From Mycobacteriaceae bacterium (GTDB lineage Bacteria; Actinomycetota; Actinomycetes; Mycobacteriales; Mycobacteriaceae), in the NCBI GenBank assembly GCA_019749805.1, contig JAIEPH010000037.1, forward strand, positions 1-54,088: a stretch of DNA of 54,088 nt. Direction: 5' to 3'. A model generated the notes under the pieces. That model had not been told where the DNA came from and ran no database searches. It saw only the letters and a program-made list of their open reading frames with translations. A program made the position numbers and the translations under genes. Below are positions 34,524 to 43,625 of the stretch, in pieces. Positions within the stretch are counted from its first letter, which is position 1. Every line of letters begins with the position of its first letter.

Positions 34524-35888
34524 TCAAGGTTGTCTCGGTGAGCCGATGACAATGCTGCCGACGCTGCTCTCCTGACGTTCGTCGACGCCGGTGGCTGCGA
34601 CGAACGCGGCGGTGTCACTAAACCCTTGGGCGCAGGCGCCCAGGCCCATTGCGGTGGCGGCAAGGTAGATCGTCTGGATCAGGACGCCGACGTCTTTGAG
34701 GATGAGGGCATAGCTGACCTGCTCGTAGGTCCACATCACCCGACCACAGCGGGCGGCGATGACCAGCACCACCTGCGGCTCGGCGCCCCCGGCCAACGTG
34801 GCCGCCGCAGGTTCAATCAGGCGCGCAACTGATTTCTCATCCCCGGCGGCCACTGGACGCAATAGATGCTCGAACGAATCGTAATGGTACATGCCGCGTT
34901 CGAGCCCGGTGACCTCGCGCACCACCGGGTACACCTCAAGTTCATAGACGCCGCCGCTGGACGGGTACGGCCGCGACAGCAGTTCCTCGCCCGGCCCCAC
35001 CGACTGAACGTTTCGAGTCCGCGCTGTGCGATATAGCAGTTCGGCAAGTTGGTCGATACTGATCGGGCGAGCGGCGTCGAAGGCCCGTGTCGAAACCCGG
35101 TCTTCAAGAACGGCAGTCAAAGTCGGGTCCTCGACCCGTGCCGCGTCCAGGTCGGGAATGGGGAGGGCCAGCGGAGGGCCCGGATAAGCCGGTCTGCGTG
35201 CCGACGGTTGCGAGAAACGGTCCTTGGCCCACTTGGTCGGGCCGAAATGCTCCCATGCCGCGGTGCGCTCACCGAGGCTACTGCGACGGTGAAACCACAG
35301 ATCTGAAACACTCCAGCTGAGCGCGTCGAAGTCATCCTCGGCGCCGTCGGCGACCAAGATCCCCGCCCAGCACAGGTCGTCAATCAATCGCGATGCGACC
35401 GCGATTGGCAGGTCGGCCACCGTCACCGAACCCCCGAGAAGGACGAGCAGACGCGGATCGATGATGCGCACATCGCACCAGCCCAACGGGTGCTCAAGCA
35501 CTAATCCGCCGGAATCACGATGCAGTACAGCGAATTTCGACAATACCGGCCGGTCTGGCGTCGAGGGCGGTAACGGCGGCTGTCCGAACGGCTGGATGCA
35601 ATACAGGTCGCTGCCGCCGTCGCGGACCGTCACGCTCAGCCAGCCGCCGGCAGTAAGATCACCGATCAGGCCGTCGACCTCGCTGCGCTCGGCGGGTTCG
35701 GATAGTTCCAAAACCGTCGCGGGCCCCGCGTTCAGCGTCTTGAGCGCCTGCTGGCGAACCGCGGTCAGACGGGATAGCTTCTGGCTGCGCGGTGGGCTCA
35801 ACAGCACGGCGCCAGCCGGCGTGGTCAGACAGGTGACACCCGGCCGGAAGGCGAATCGCGTGTCGACAGGGTAGGTAGCGGCAGGCAA
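34524..35888 (-). CDS. SagB-type FMN dehydrogenase (azoline oxidase family)
   Basis: 454 aa, convergent with mbtF. The C-terminal half is a nitroreductase-fold SagB/ThcOx domain: DRVSTRAFDAARPISIDQLA, SRPYPSSGGVYELEVYPVV, then GLERGMYHYDSFEHLL, and a late helix QTIYLAATAMGLGACAQGF. The N-terminal half (1-220) is a winged-helix-like leader as in two-domain SagB proteins. Family members oxidise thiazoline or oxazoline rings to thiazole or oxazole with FMN. The mycobactin chain carries an oxazoline, so ring oxidation is a reasonable target. This is inference: M. tuberculosis has no such gene in its mbt locus as far as I recall. Confidence 0.8.
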   Translation of the reverse strand: MPAATYPVDTRFAFRPGVTCLTTPAGAVLLSPPRSQKLSRLTAVRQQALKTLNAGPATVLELSEPAERSEVDGLIGDLTAGGWLSVTVRDGGSDLYCIQPFGQPPLPPSTPDRPVLSKFAVLHRDSGGLVLEHPLGWCDVRIIDPRLLVLLGGSVTVADLPIAVASRLIDDLCWAGILVADGAEDDFDALSWSVSDLWFHRRSSLGERTAAWEHFGPTKWAKDRFSQPSARRPAYPGPPLALPIPDLDAARVEDPTLTAVLEDRVSTRAFDAARPISIDQLAELLYRTARTRNVQSVGPGEELLSRPYPSSGGVYELEVYPVVREVTGLERGMYHYDSFEHLLRPVAAGDEKSVARLIEPAAATLAGGAEPQVVLVIAARCGRVMWTYEQVSYALILKDVGVLIQTIYLAATAMGLGACAQGFSDTAAFVAATGVDERQESSVGSIVIGSPRQP

Positions 35889-36356
35889 TCCGCACCCCTT
35901 TCGGCATTAGCGTAAGACATCGACATCTAAGGGAATCCGCCGCTAACGTTACGGATCACATTCACGGTAGGTCGCAGACCCGCCCTCGGGGGCCGGCGTG
36001 CCCCCGGGTGCTCGGTGAATTCTCGGATGATTCGAACCGAGACGCCACTGAAAGCGTCGCAACAACTATGCGGGGACATCACCTTGACCGTCGCGGCATG
36101 AATGCACCTTCCCAAGAAAGGAGGTGCGCATTAAACGCGGGACGGTTCACGAACCCAACCTTTAGAAACCGCCCTGTCGCCAGGGGTCAACCGAATGTGA
36201 TTCTCCCCGGCCCGTGAGCATCGCTGCTCGTTCCACACAGGCCAGTGCTTCTGCCGCATTGCCGCCGCCATTTGGCAACGGGCCGAACATGCCGGATCGC
36301 CTGGAAAGGAGGCTGGCGTCCGGTCCGGTCCAGATATCAACTCGTGCGGTAGGCTC
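35889..36356. other. Leader region of the multicopper oxidase gene
   Basis: 468 bases between the SagB start and mmcO. No supported gene, although a short frame from ATG 36068 runs to 36217. It holds two strong Shine-Dalgarno-like sequences without a good start codon (36115-36126 and 36304-36312) and the hairpin annotated separately. No clear RicR-type copper operator was found. Confidence 0.5.
36101..36132 (+). promoter_or_regulatory. Hairpin that could mask an unusually strong Shine-Dalgarno sequence
   Basis: AGAAAGGAGGTG (36115-36126) is complementary to the 3' end of 16S rRNA over 12 bases. AATGCACCTT (36101-36110) can pair with parts of AAAGGAGGTGCGCATT (36117-36132), closing AATGC with GCATT and ACC with GGT. 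Only ATT, at 36130, follows at normal spacing. A translation-controlled leader peptide or riboregulator upstream of mmcO is possible. Confidence 0.35.
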
Positions 36357-37790
36357 GTGAAAATGATTGACCGGCGGGAATTTCTGCGGTTGTCTGCGGC
36401 CGGTGCGGCGCTCGGTCTTGGAGTCGCCTGCTCGCCCTCGTCTCCGCAACAGGACAGGCGCAAGGCCGCAGATTTTGCCTTAGAGGCGATTGAAAGCGAC
36501 ATCGACCTCGGCGGTCGCACGGTTCGCACCTGGGCCTATGGTAATCAGGTCCCAGGTAAAGAGATCCGCCTGCGCAAAGGTGAGAGGCTTCGCGCGGAGG
36601 TCGCCAACAAACTGCCGACTGACACCACGATCCACTGGCATGGGATAGCGCTTCGCAATGACATGGACGGCGTGCCCGTGCTCACCCAACCGCCGATCTT
36701 GTCCGGTCAGCAGTTCGTCTACGACTTCGTCGTGCCTGACGCCGGCACATACTTCTACCATTCGCACGTCGGCACCCAGCTTGACCGCGGGCTGTACGGT
36801 GCGCTGATCGTCGAGGACCCGGACGAGCGCGCCGACTATGACGACGAACTGATAGTGATGCTCGATGACTGGATCGACGGCACCGGCACCAATCCCGACC
36901 AGGTGCTGACGGACCTCAAGAAGAGCGGCATGGACGACATGCCGATGATGGGTCAGGACGCCGGCGTCACACCGACCTCACCGCTGGGTGCCGACGGCGG
37001 CGACGTCAAGGTGTACCCGTACTATCTTGTCAACGGTCGGGTGAACGCAGATCCGCAGGTTGTGAATTACCGTGCTGGACAGAGGGTTCGGCTACGGATC
37101 ATTAATGCTGGATCTGACACCGCTTTCCGTGTGGGGGTAGCAAACACCCCACTGACGGTCACCCATACGGACGGGTACCCGGTCGTTGCTCGGCAAACGA
37201 ATTCGGTGATCATCGGCATGGGTGAGCGGGTGGACGCGACGATTACAATCGGCTCATCTGTTCCATTGATCGCCGCCGCCGAAGGCAAGAACGGCTACGC
37301 GCAGTTGAATATTCGTGTGGAGGGTGCGCGGAGCCGCGTGAACGTTGCCAATTTCGTGGCAGCGCTGCGCAACTCGACGACCTTGGATACTGCCCAATTA
37401 CCCGCTTCGCCGGGTGTCCGGCTCGCGCAACGTGATCCGGACCATACGATTGACCTGCGGTTGGCCGGGCCGGTGAACGGATACAACTGGCCGATCACCG
37501 GTAAGTTGTACAACCCACCGAATGACGGCTATCCCGTAGCACCAGGACAGCGACTGCGTATCCGATACATCAATGAATCAATGATGTTTCACCCCATGCA
37601 TTTACACGGCCACACATTCCAGGTGAAGGGCCCCGGTGGCTCCGCGACCCGCAAAGACACAGTCCTTGTACCGCCGATGCAAACCGTCGAAACCATCTTC
37701 GACACCAACAACGCGGGGCGATGGCTTATCCACTGCCACAATACTTATCACCTGGAATCGGGAATGGCGACGTTCATCTACTACACCTAA
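36357..37790 (+). CDS. mmcO: Multicopper oxidase, MmcO-like, exported lipoprotein
   Basis: 477 aa from GTG 36357 (ATG 36363 also possible). The N-terminus carries a twin-Arg signal (DRREFLRL) and a lipobox ending in GVAC with Cys 25, so the folded enzyme should be exported by Tat and lipid-anchored. All four copper-ligand motifs are present: HWHG near 93, HSHVG near 135, HPMHLHGH near 412 and HCHNTYHLESGM near 459. Such enzymes oxidise Cu(I) or Fe(II) with reduction of oxygen to water. In M. tuberculosis MmcO protects against copper and lies beside lpqS and cysK2. The same three genes occur here, split by nuo-like relics. Confidence 0.92.
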   Translation: MKMIDRREFLRLSAAGAALGLGVACSPSSPQQDRRKAADFALEAIESDIDLGGRTVRTWAYGNQVPGKEIRLRKGERLRAEVANKLPTDTTIHWHGIALRNDMDGVPVLTQPPILSGQQFVYDFVVPDAGTYFYHSHVGTQLDRGLYGALIVEDPDERADYDDELIVMLDDWIDGTGTNPDQVLTDLKKSGMDDMPMMGQDAGVTPTSPLGADGGDVKVYPYYLVNGRVNADPQVVNYRAGQRVRLRIINAGSDTAFRVGVANTPLTVTHTDGYPVVARQTNSVIIGMGERVDATITIGSSVPLIAAAEGKNGYAQLNIRVEGARSRVNVANFVAALRNSTTLDTAQLPASPGVRLAQRDPDHTIDLRLAGPVNGYNWPITGKLYNPPNDGYPVAPGQRLRIRYINESMMFHPMHLHGHTFQVKGPGGSATRKDTVLVPPMQTVETIFDTNNAGRWLIHCHNTYHLESGMATFIYYT

Positions 37791-38186
37791 CCTTGATTTC
37801 TTACCAGGGTTTGTGTACCAAAGTCGGCAAGATCGCGAGGAAACGGGCGATGCTGTATTCGTGGATGCGCTCGACATTGACCAAGCTCTATGGGCGTCGC
37901 GCCCCGCGGCCAGTGGGGATTTGCGAATACTTGCGGATCGCCCTGTCTCCGGCGCCCTTCGTCCCGGCTTGCTCACCGCCGTCTGAGAGCGGGTGCAGTG
38001 CGGTGATGTCGGTGGCGCGTTGAGGGCCCGCCAGCGGGCTTGAGCAGTCGATCAGCCCTAAGGCCATCGTCATTTCCGGCCGCCCGTGATCTTGCTCCTG
38101 GGTCACCTCGGTCCGCAACCGCACGATGGTGTCCGTTGACTCGACCAGGATCGTCGTTCTCAAATGGATCCAGTGTTCTCCCGGTC
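37791..38186. other. Unassigned stretch before the nuoM relic
   Basis: No plus-strand gene. A minus-strand frame at 37888-38163 has a coding-like start (MRTTILVESTDTIVRLRTEV) but no known family. The expected first about 100 residues of NuoM are absent, so a deletion or insertion junction lies around here. Confidence 0.35.
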
Positions 38187-39426
38187 ATGACCGCGGTCAT
38201 TTTCTTGGCGTGTGCGCTTTACGGACTCGGCAGCCGGGACCGTATTCGCCTGCAGGCGGCATTATTCCTTTTCCTGCAGACGGTCAGCCTCGGGTTGGTC
38301 GTCTCTGCCGATCTGATCCTGTTCTTTCTCTTCTTCGACTTGTCGATCGTGGCGATGTACTTCGTCATTGCCGGCTGGGGCCACGGCGATGCCGGTCGAT
38401 CGGCGATGAAGTTCTTCCTCTACACCTTTCTTGGTTCGTTGGCGCTGCTGGTCGATTTCATCGGTCTGTACATCGCAGCCGATCCACACACATTCGACAT
38501 GGCGGAGCTGACCGCCGCGACACCGCTGGACGGCAACCCACTGGCTGGGGGGCTGGTGCTGGCGGCGGTACTGGTCGGCCTGGCGGTCAAGACGCCGACC
38601 GTTCCTTTTCATACGTGGTTACCGCCGGCACATACGGACGCGTCGGCCATCGGTTCTGCGGTGCTCGCCGGGGGTCCTGCTCAAGATGGGCACCTACGGA
38701 TTCGTACGGATCGCGATGCCGATGCTCCCTCAGGCTTGGCGCAGCTGGGCGTGGGTGATCATCGCCGTCGGCGTGGTTTCGGTGCTCTACGGAGCCTTGG
38801 TGGCGTTGGCCCAGGACGACCTCAAACGCATGATCGCCTACACGTCGGTCAACCACATGGGTTACGTCGTCGTGGCCCTCGGAGCGGCCGGACTGGTCGG
38901 TGCGGGCACTACCGAGGCCCGTGCGGTCGCCATCACCGGCGCGGTGACGCAAATGGTCAGCCACGGACTCATCACCGGGGCGCTCTTCCTGCTTGCAGGG
39001 GTCTTCTACGAACGGGCCGCAACTTACGACATCAACGGCTACGGCGGTCTGGCGGGTCCGGCGCCCAAACTCGCTACGCTGTTCGCAATCGGCGCCTTCG
39101 CCTCGCTGGGCTTACCGGGATTCTCTGGTTTCATTGCCGAATTCCAGATTTTGGCCGGCAGCATCGCCGCGACACCAGTTACCGCGATCGCGCTGCCGGG
39201 CATCCTGATCACCGCCGCGCTTTTCCTACGAGCGCTGCAGCGCGACTTCACCGGTGCAACCCGGGGACACTCGACCGAGTTCCTCGATTTGCGCTCCGCG
39301 GAGGGTTATTCGGCGGGGAGCCTGCTCGTGCTGTCGATCGTGATCGAACTGTTCCCCGGCCTCTGCTCGATCTCATCGAGCCTGCCAACGACGCGCTTGT
39401 CGAGGTGGTTGGAAGATAACCCGTGA
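38187..39426 (+). pseudogene. nuoM: NuoM-like proton-translocating subunit, truncated and frameshifted
   Basis: The first frame (from ATG 38187) has membrane helices and NuoM landmarks: FFLFFDLSIVAMYFVIAGWG, MKFFLYTFLGSLALL and VKTPTVPFHTWLPPAHTDA. At 38670-38674 a run of five G replaces four. The protein then continues in another frame: VLLKMGTYGFVRI, LAQDDLKRMIAYTSVNHMGY, GLPGFSGFIAEF, to TGA 39424. The N-terminal helices of a normal subunit (about 500 residues in total) are missing. The stop overlaps the next GTG (CCGTGAACC), as in a nuoM-nuoN junction. It cannot make a functional complex I subunit unless frameshifting is programmed. Confidence 0.8.
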
Positions 39427-40859
39427 ACCCCGAAATGAATATGCGCCCGCTGCTCATGCTGCCGGAGATGCTGCTGTTCGGCGGCGGCCTGGTGGTGTTC
39501 ATTGGCGGATCGTTCCTGCCTCGCCGACGGCAGTGGTGAACTCGGGGCGTCGCCGCCGTGGTGGTGCGCTGTGCGGTGGTGTTAGCGGCGGTCGGCATGA
39601 CCGCAGCGGACCAGACTGCGTTCGATGGCGCCTTCGCTGTGTACAACACCACCGCGGTAGCGCGCATCCTCGCCGGGGCCGGATTGTTGGTCGTGCTTGC
39701 GGTGGCAGGCGACGAAATGTCCGGCTCGGCCCGCGAAAGCGAGACCTATGCTTTGCTGCTGTTCGCGACCACCGGGGTGCTGATTTTGGCCGGCGCCGAT
39801 GACTTGTTGGTGCTGGTGACTGGGTATCTGTTGGCCAGTATTCCGCTGTACGGGCTGATCGGGCTGCAGCGCGGGCCGGTGGCCGCAGAAGCAGTGTTGA
39901 AGGCTTACCTGATAGGCGCGCTGTTCGGCATCGTGCTGATGCTGGGGGTGAGCGTTCTCTACGGGGTCGCTGGCAGTGCGCGTTACGACGACCTGACTTT
40001 CTCGGCTGGGCGAGGCCCGACGACGACCGTCGCCGCCGGCCTGGTGGCGGTTATCGCTGGTCTCATGTTCAAGGGCCGGCGGAGTGCCGGCGCATTTCTG
40101 GATTCCCGACGCCGAAGGCGCCAACGGAACAGTCGCCATGTTCTTGACCACAGTGCCCAAGATCGGAGCTCTGATAGCGCTGTATCGGTTCGTGACGGTG
40201 CTGCCTGAGGCGGTGGCTTGGCCGCTGTTGATTGCGGTGTCCGCCGTCGTCAGTATGACCCTGGGCAATTTGGCGGCCTACTGGCAGAAAGATCCGCGCC
40301 GGCTGTTGGGTTGCCGACCGTGAGCCAGGTTGGATACCTGCTCGTTCCGGTTGCCGTGGCCGGCCGCAGCGATCTGGCGCTGCCCTCGTTGTTGTTCTAT
40401 TTGGCCGGATACACCGTGACCAACAGCGCAGCGTTCGCGGTCACTACGGCGCTGCCTGACCGGCGGGATATCACCTCATATAAGGGATCGGCCCGGGTCC
40501 AGCCTTGGTTGGCCGGCGCACTGGTCGTCGCCCTGTTAGGGCTGGTCGGGACGCCGCCGACCGCCGTGTTCGTCGGCAAGCTCACCACCGCAACGGCGGC
40601 GTGGGATGGCGGCCTCGCCTGGCTGGCCGTGGTCGTTTTCATCAACACATTGGTGAGCCTCTTTTATTACCTGCGCTGGATCGTACCGTCGTTTCGCCCA
40701 CTCGACGGACCCGCCGAGGGACGCGCGCCTGCACGGTGGTCGACCGTCAGCGCGATACTTACCGCCGGCCTGAGCCTCGCTCTGGGCATCGCTGCTGGCG
40801 TGGCATGGGAGGTGCTCGCCGCAACGCCCAACGAGGCTACGACACCCACAGTGCAGTGA
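39423..40859 (+). pseudogene. nuoN: NuoN-like subunit with one nonsense and two frameshift lesions
   Basis: From GTG 39423 the frame reads PLLMLPEMLLFGGGLVVFIG and meets TGA at 39537. The same frame resumes with RGVAAVVVRCAVVLAAVGM and LLLFATTGVLILAGADDLLV, to VIAGLMFK. A third G in AAGGGCC (40073-40075) shifts it. The next frame has GGVPAHFWIPDAEGANGTVA and RFVTVLPEAVAWPLL, to WQKDPRRLLG. Then about 40310 one base is missing before STVSQVGYLLVPVAVAG, and the last frame runs to TGA 40857. These pieces together cover a typical NuoN. The gene is dead. It shares its fate with the adjoining nuoM relic. Confidence 0.8.
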
Positions 40860-41065
40860 GACTTCGTATCAGACGTCGACCGTCGCCGACTCTCCTCGCA
40901 CGGCGAAGATCGCGGGCAGCTCAATTGAGATAGGCCGTCGGAACTGCCGAAAATGGCTCGCGCAAAACGGCACAGGCGGGCTGCACAAGGCGGAAGGCGG
41001 GTGTCGCATCGACCGAAGTTTCGGTGCTGTCACCCAGTAGTCGGGCTGCTATCCTCGAAGGCGTT

Positions 41066-41476
41066 ATGCGAACGGCTGAAGCGCGTAAGGTGACGTTGCG
41101 GTCCGCTATTGTGATAGCGGTCGCGGCCTTAGCGTTGCTGAGCAGCAGCAAGTTTCTCGCGGGACCGGAACATCACCAAGCACATGACCCGCATCCGCTT
41201 GCAGCGTCGCTTGCCACAGAGTTCGGTGTGATCGGCGATCACGATCACGCTTCCCCCGATTGTTTCTGGGACCAGGCGGCCAATCTGAGCGTGCCGGCTG
41301 TGATGCGCGGCGAAGTGTCGGCTCTGCTGGCTATCGGTGTCATCGCTGCGGTATTCGCCGGGATCGCGTTCGCAGGTTTTAAACGGTCGGGAGTGCGGGG
41401 TCCACCGCGCTCGTCGTCGGCTATTTCTTCGACGGGTCGTGAAGTTTTGACCCGGTTGTGCATCGCGCGTCGTTGA
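41066..41476 (+). CDS. lpqS: LpqS-like metal-associated membrane/exported protein
   Basis: 136 aa from ATG 41066. A hydrophobic signal or anchor (SAIVIAVAALALLSSSKFLA) is followed by a His-rich stretch EHHQAHDPHPLAAS, then EFGVIGDHDHASPDCFW. A second hydrophobic segment lies at about 88-108, and the end is TGREVLTRLCIARR. LpqS of M. tuberculosis has the same His/Asp cluster and a nearly identical (D/E)-x-LTRxCxARR tail. It is a copper-induced (RicR regulon) protein next to mmcO and cysK2. Function unknown, probably copper handling at the envelope. No Cys lipobox is seen here. Confidence 0.75.
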   Translation: MRTAEARKVTLRSAIVIAVAALALLSSSKFLAGPEHHQAHDPHPLAASLATEFGVIGDHDHASPDCFWDQAANLSVPAVMRGEVSALLAIGVIAAVFAGIAFAGFKRSGVRGPPRSSSAISSTGREVLTRLCIARR

Positions 41477-41584
41477 TCGGTTAGCGCCAGGCCCAGTGCT
41501 GTCTGCACTACGGGGCCGGTGATCGCTATTCCGTCATCAACCTTGCCCTCAAGATGGGGCACCGATGCAGAAATGAAGTCACCC

Positions 41585-42739
41585 ATGAACTCTGTTGTTC
41601 CTATTCATTCTTCTACTCATCGTTCAGTACGGCGTCGCGACGCGACCAGATGGCTTCGTTCAGCACCAATGGCGGCCCGAAACCCGGCTTCGCTGGTGGG
41701 CAACACTCCTGTGCTGTGGGTATCGTCGCCATTCGGCGACGGTGAGCGCGGCTTCTGGGCCAAGCTGGAAGGCTTCAACCCCGGCGGAATAAAGGATCGG
41801 CCCGGGTTGCACATGGTCGAGCGCGCCCGAGCGCGCGGGCAGTTGTCCCCTGGGGCGCAGATCGTCGAGTCGACCAGCGGCACGTTGGGTTTGGGTCTGG
41901 CCTTGGCGGGGCGTGTACATGGTCATCCGGTCACGCTGGTAACCGATCCCGGCATGGAACCCATCATTCAGCGCCTGCTAGCGGCTTATGGGGCGCAGGT
42001 GGATTTGGTCACCGAGCCTCATCCTTCTGGTGGATGGCAGCAGGCCCGACGCGATCGAGTAGCGGAGCTAATGGCTGATGATCCGCACGCCTGGTGCCCC
42101 GACCAGTACAACAACCCTGACAACGTCGAGGCGTACCGGCCGCTGGGCCTTGAATTACTCGCTCAACTCGGTCAGATCGATGTCTTGGTGTGTTCGGTGG
42201 GCACCGGTGGGCATTCGGCCGGGGTGGCGCGGGTACTGCGGGAAGCCAACCCGAACCTCAAGTTGATCGGTGTGGACACCGTCGGGTCGACGATCTTCGG
42301 TCAGCCAGCCTCGTCGCGGTTGATGCGCGGCCTCGGGTCCAGTATCTATCCACACAACGTCGATTACGAAGGCTTCTCCGAGGCGCACTGGGTCGCGCCC
42401 GCCGAAGCGGTATGGGCCTGCCGCACCCTGGCTAGCACCTACTACACAAGTGGAGGCTGGAGTGTGGGCGCGGTGGCGCTTGTCGCCGGCTGGGCGGCGC
42501 GCACTCATCCGCCGGGCACGCGCATCGCGGCGGTCTTCCCCGACGGACCACAACGCTACTTCGACACCATCTACAACGACGACTACTGCCGTCAACACGG
42601 CCTGCTGGACGTCGGCGCGCCGACCGAACCAGCGGTCATCGATCACCCCACCGAGACGGTGGTGCAGTCCTGGACACGGTGCACCAACGTCGTCAATCCG
42701 GTGCAGGAGTCACCCGACTCCGCAACAGGAATCGCCTAA
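41585..42739 (+). CDS. cysK2: PLP-dependent cysteine synthase-like enzyme, CysK2-type
   Basis: 384 aa from ATG 41585. Upstream ATG 41573 and internal ATG 41669 are alternatives, and the family core begins just after the last. PLP-fold motifs: SLVGNTPVLWV, the Schiff-base Lys in GGIKDRPG, the substrate loop VESTSGTLGLGLALA, and the phosphate-binding VGTGGHSAGVARVL. An STIFG stretch and an YTSGGWSVGAVA segment follow. M. tuberculosis CysK2 (S-sulfocysteine synthase) lies next to lpqS and mmcO, the same neighbourhood as here, so orthology is favoured over ordinary CysK or CysM. It may help thiol-based copper and oxidative-stress defence. Confidence 0.82.
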   Translation: MNSVVPIHSSTHRSVRRRDATRWLRSAPMAARNPASLVGNTPVLWVSSPFGDGERGFWAKLEGFNPGGIKDRPGLHMVERARARGQLSPGAQIVESTSGTLGLGLALAGRVHGHPVTLVTDPGMEPIIQRLLAAYGAQVDLVTEPHPSGGWQQARRDRVAELMADDPHAWCPDQYNNPDNVEAYRPLGLELLAQLGQIDVLVCSVGTGGHSAGVARVLREANPNLKLIGVDTVGSTIFGQPASSRLMRGLGSSIYPHNVDYEGFSEAHWVAPAEAVWACRTLASTYYTSGGWSVGAVALVAGWAARTHPPGTRIAAVFPDGPQRYFDTIYNDDYCRQHGLLDVGAPTEPAVIDHPTETVVQSWTRCTNVVNPVQESPDSATGIA

Positions 42740-42755
42740 CTCTTCAAGGAGAATC

Positions 42756-43106
42756 ATGTCAAAAGTCATGGATAGCTCGCAGCGCACGCACTCGCCAGAC
42801 ATCAACGACTCACCGGACGGCGTGCGGATTCGGCGCGGGAAGCTGCGCCGACCTGCCACGGCGCTGGTCGGGGCTGCCGCCATTGCGGGTGGGCTGATGA
42901 TCGGTGCCGCCAATCTCGCCCCTGCCGAAGCTGACGCGGCCCCCGGACCTGTGCCCACCAGGCATGGACACGGCGGCCACGGTGGTGTCGGCCACGGTGG
43001 GAACGGCGGCCACGGTGGCGGTCACTTCGTGGCGCCACCACCGCCGCACCATTTCGCACCCCGACCCCCGCACCATGTCTGCGTGCCGTTCCTGCCGTGC
43101 TTTTAG
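42756..43106 (+). CDS. Small exported His/Gly-rich protein, likely metal-binding
   Basis: 116 aa from ATG 42756, with AAGGAG five bases upstream, 16 bases after cysK2. A basic N-terminus (RIRRGKLRRPATAL) precedes a hydrophobic signal segment (VGAAAIAGGLMIGAANLAPA) ending in ADAAPG, a probable cleavage site. The mature 55 residues are mostly His, Gly and Pro: RHGHGGHGGVGHGGNGGHGG, then PPPPHHFAPRPPHHVCVPFL with a CVPFLPCF end (two Cys). The composition suggests binding of Cu or Zn outside the membrane. It belongs to the mmcO-lpqS-cysK2 block by orientation and spacing. Confidence 0.75.
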   Translation: MSKVMDSSQRTHSPDINDSPDGVRIRRGKLRRPATALVGAAAIAGGLMIGAANLAPAEADAAPGPVPTRHGHGGHGGVGHGGNGGHGGGHFVAPPPPHHFAPRPPHHVCVPFLPCF

Positions 43107-43625
43107 GAACTAGCGACACCCGCGTATAGCGCGATGGATTATTCGCCTCGGCGCGATCCACCATGCCAGGGATCGATGATTCCTAATCGTGTCCCGGCCT
43201 GATGTCGAAGGGGCGGGATCAACCGTCCCGGGATCGAAGCGCCGTCTTCAAGCTCAAGGAAGGGAAAGTGCATTCCGTGGCGAGCCGGTAAGACTCGGAG
43301 ACGTAGGCTAAAGCTGTTCGTCTTGCGTTAGCACGCCAGAGTTCCCTCGCGCTGTCTTGCTCACCGCGATAGCGCGATACGCCAGTTTCACGCATTGCGA
43401 GTGGGCGGCGGACGGTTTCTCTGGTTTGGCGTAGGTCGTCGCAGACCCCGAGGGCTACTTCCCCGAGGGGGGAACCTACCGACCCGATGGCGCGGCGTTC
43501 ACATTCCCCGACCAGGTGGTGAAGTCCCGGCCGTAGTGACCTTCGGATGTGACACAAACAATTAACGACCCAGTACTATTGAGTTAGCACGTACGTAATA
43601 GAGCCGTAGAGAAAGTGGCCGAAAA
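43107..43625. other. Intergenic region with a possible protein remnant
   Basis: 519 bases without a supported gene. A short plus-strand frame near 43448-43536 reads DPEGYFPEGGTYRPDGAAFT, then FPDQVVKSRP*. It has a real-protein look but no start, so it may be the last piece of a lost gene. TTAGCACGTACGTAA precedes the next gene. Confidence 0.4.

Noticed and set aside
35910..35935. Iron-box candidate upstream of the SagB-type gene (TTAG...CTAA)
   Set aside because: The arms match only at the outer four bases and the spacing is not the 19 bases of an IdeR box.
41477..41586. Minus-strand piece reading MGDFISASVPHLEGKVDDGI between lpqS and cysK2
   Set aside because: About 40 plausible residues without a recognised family, and it overlaps the likely cysK2 translation start. 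It may be a relic but cannot be supported.
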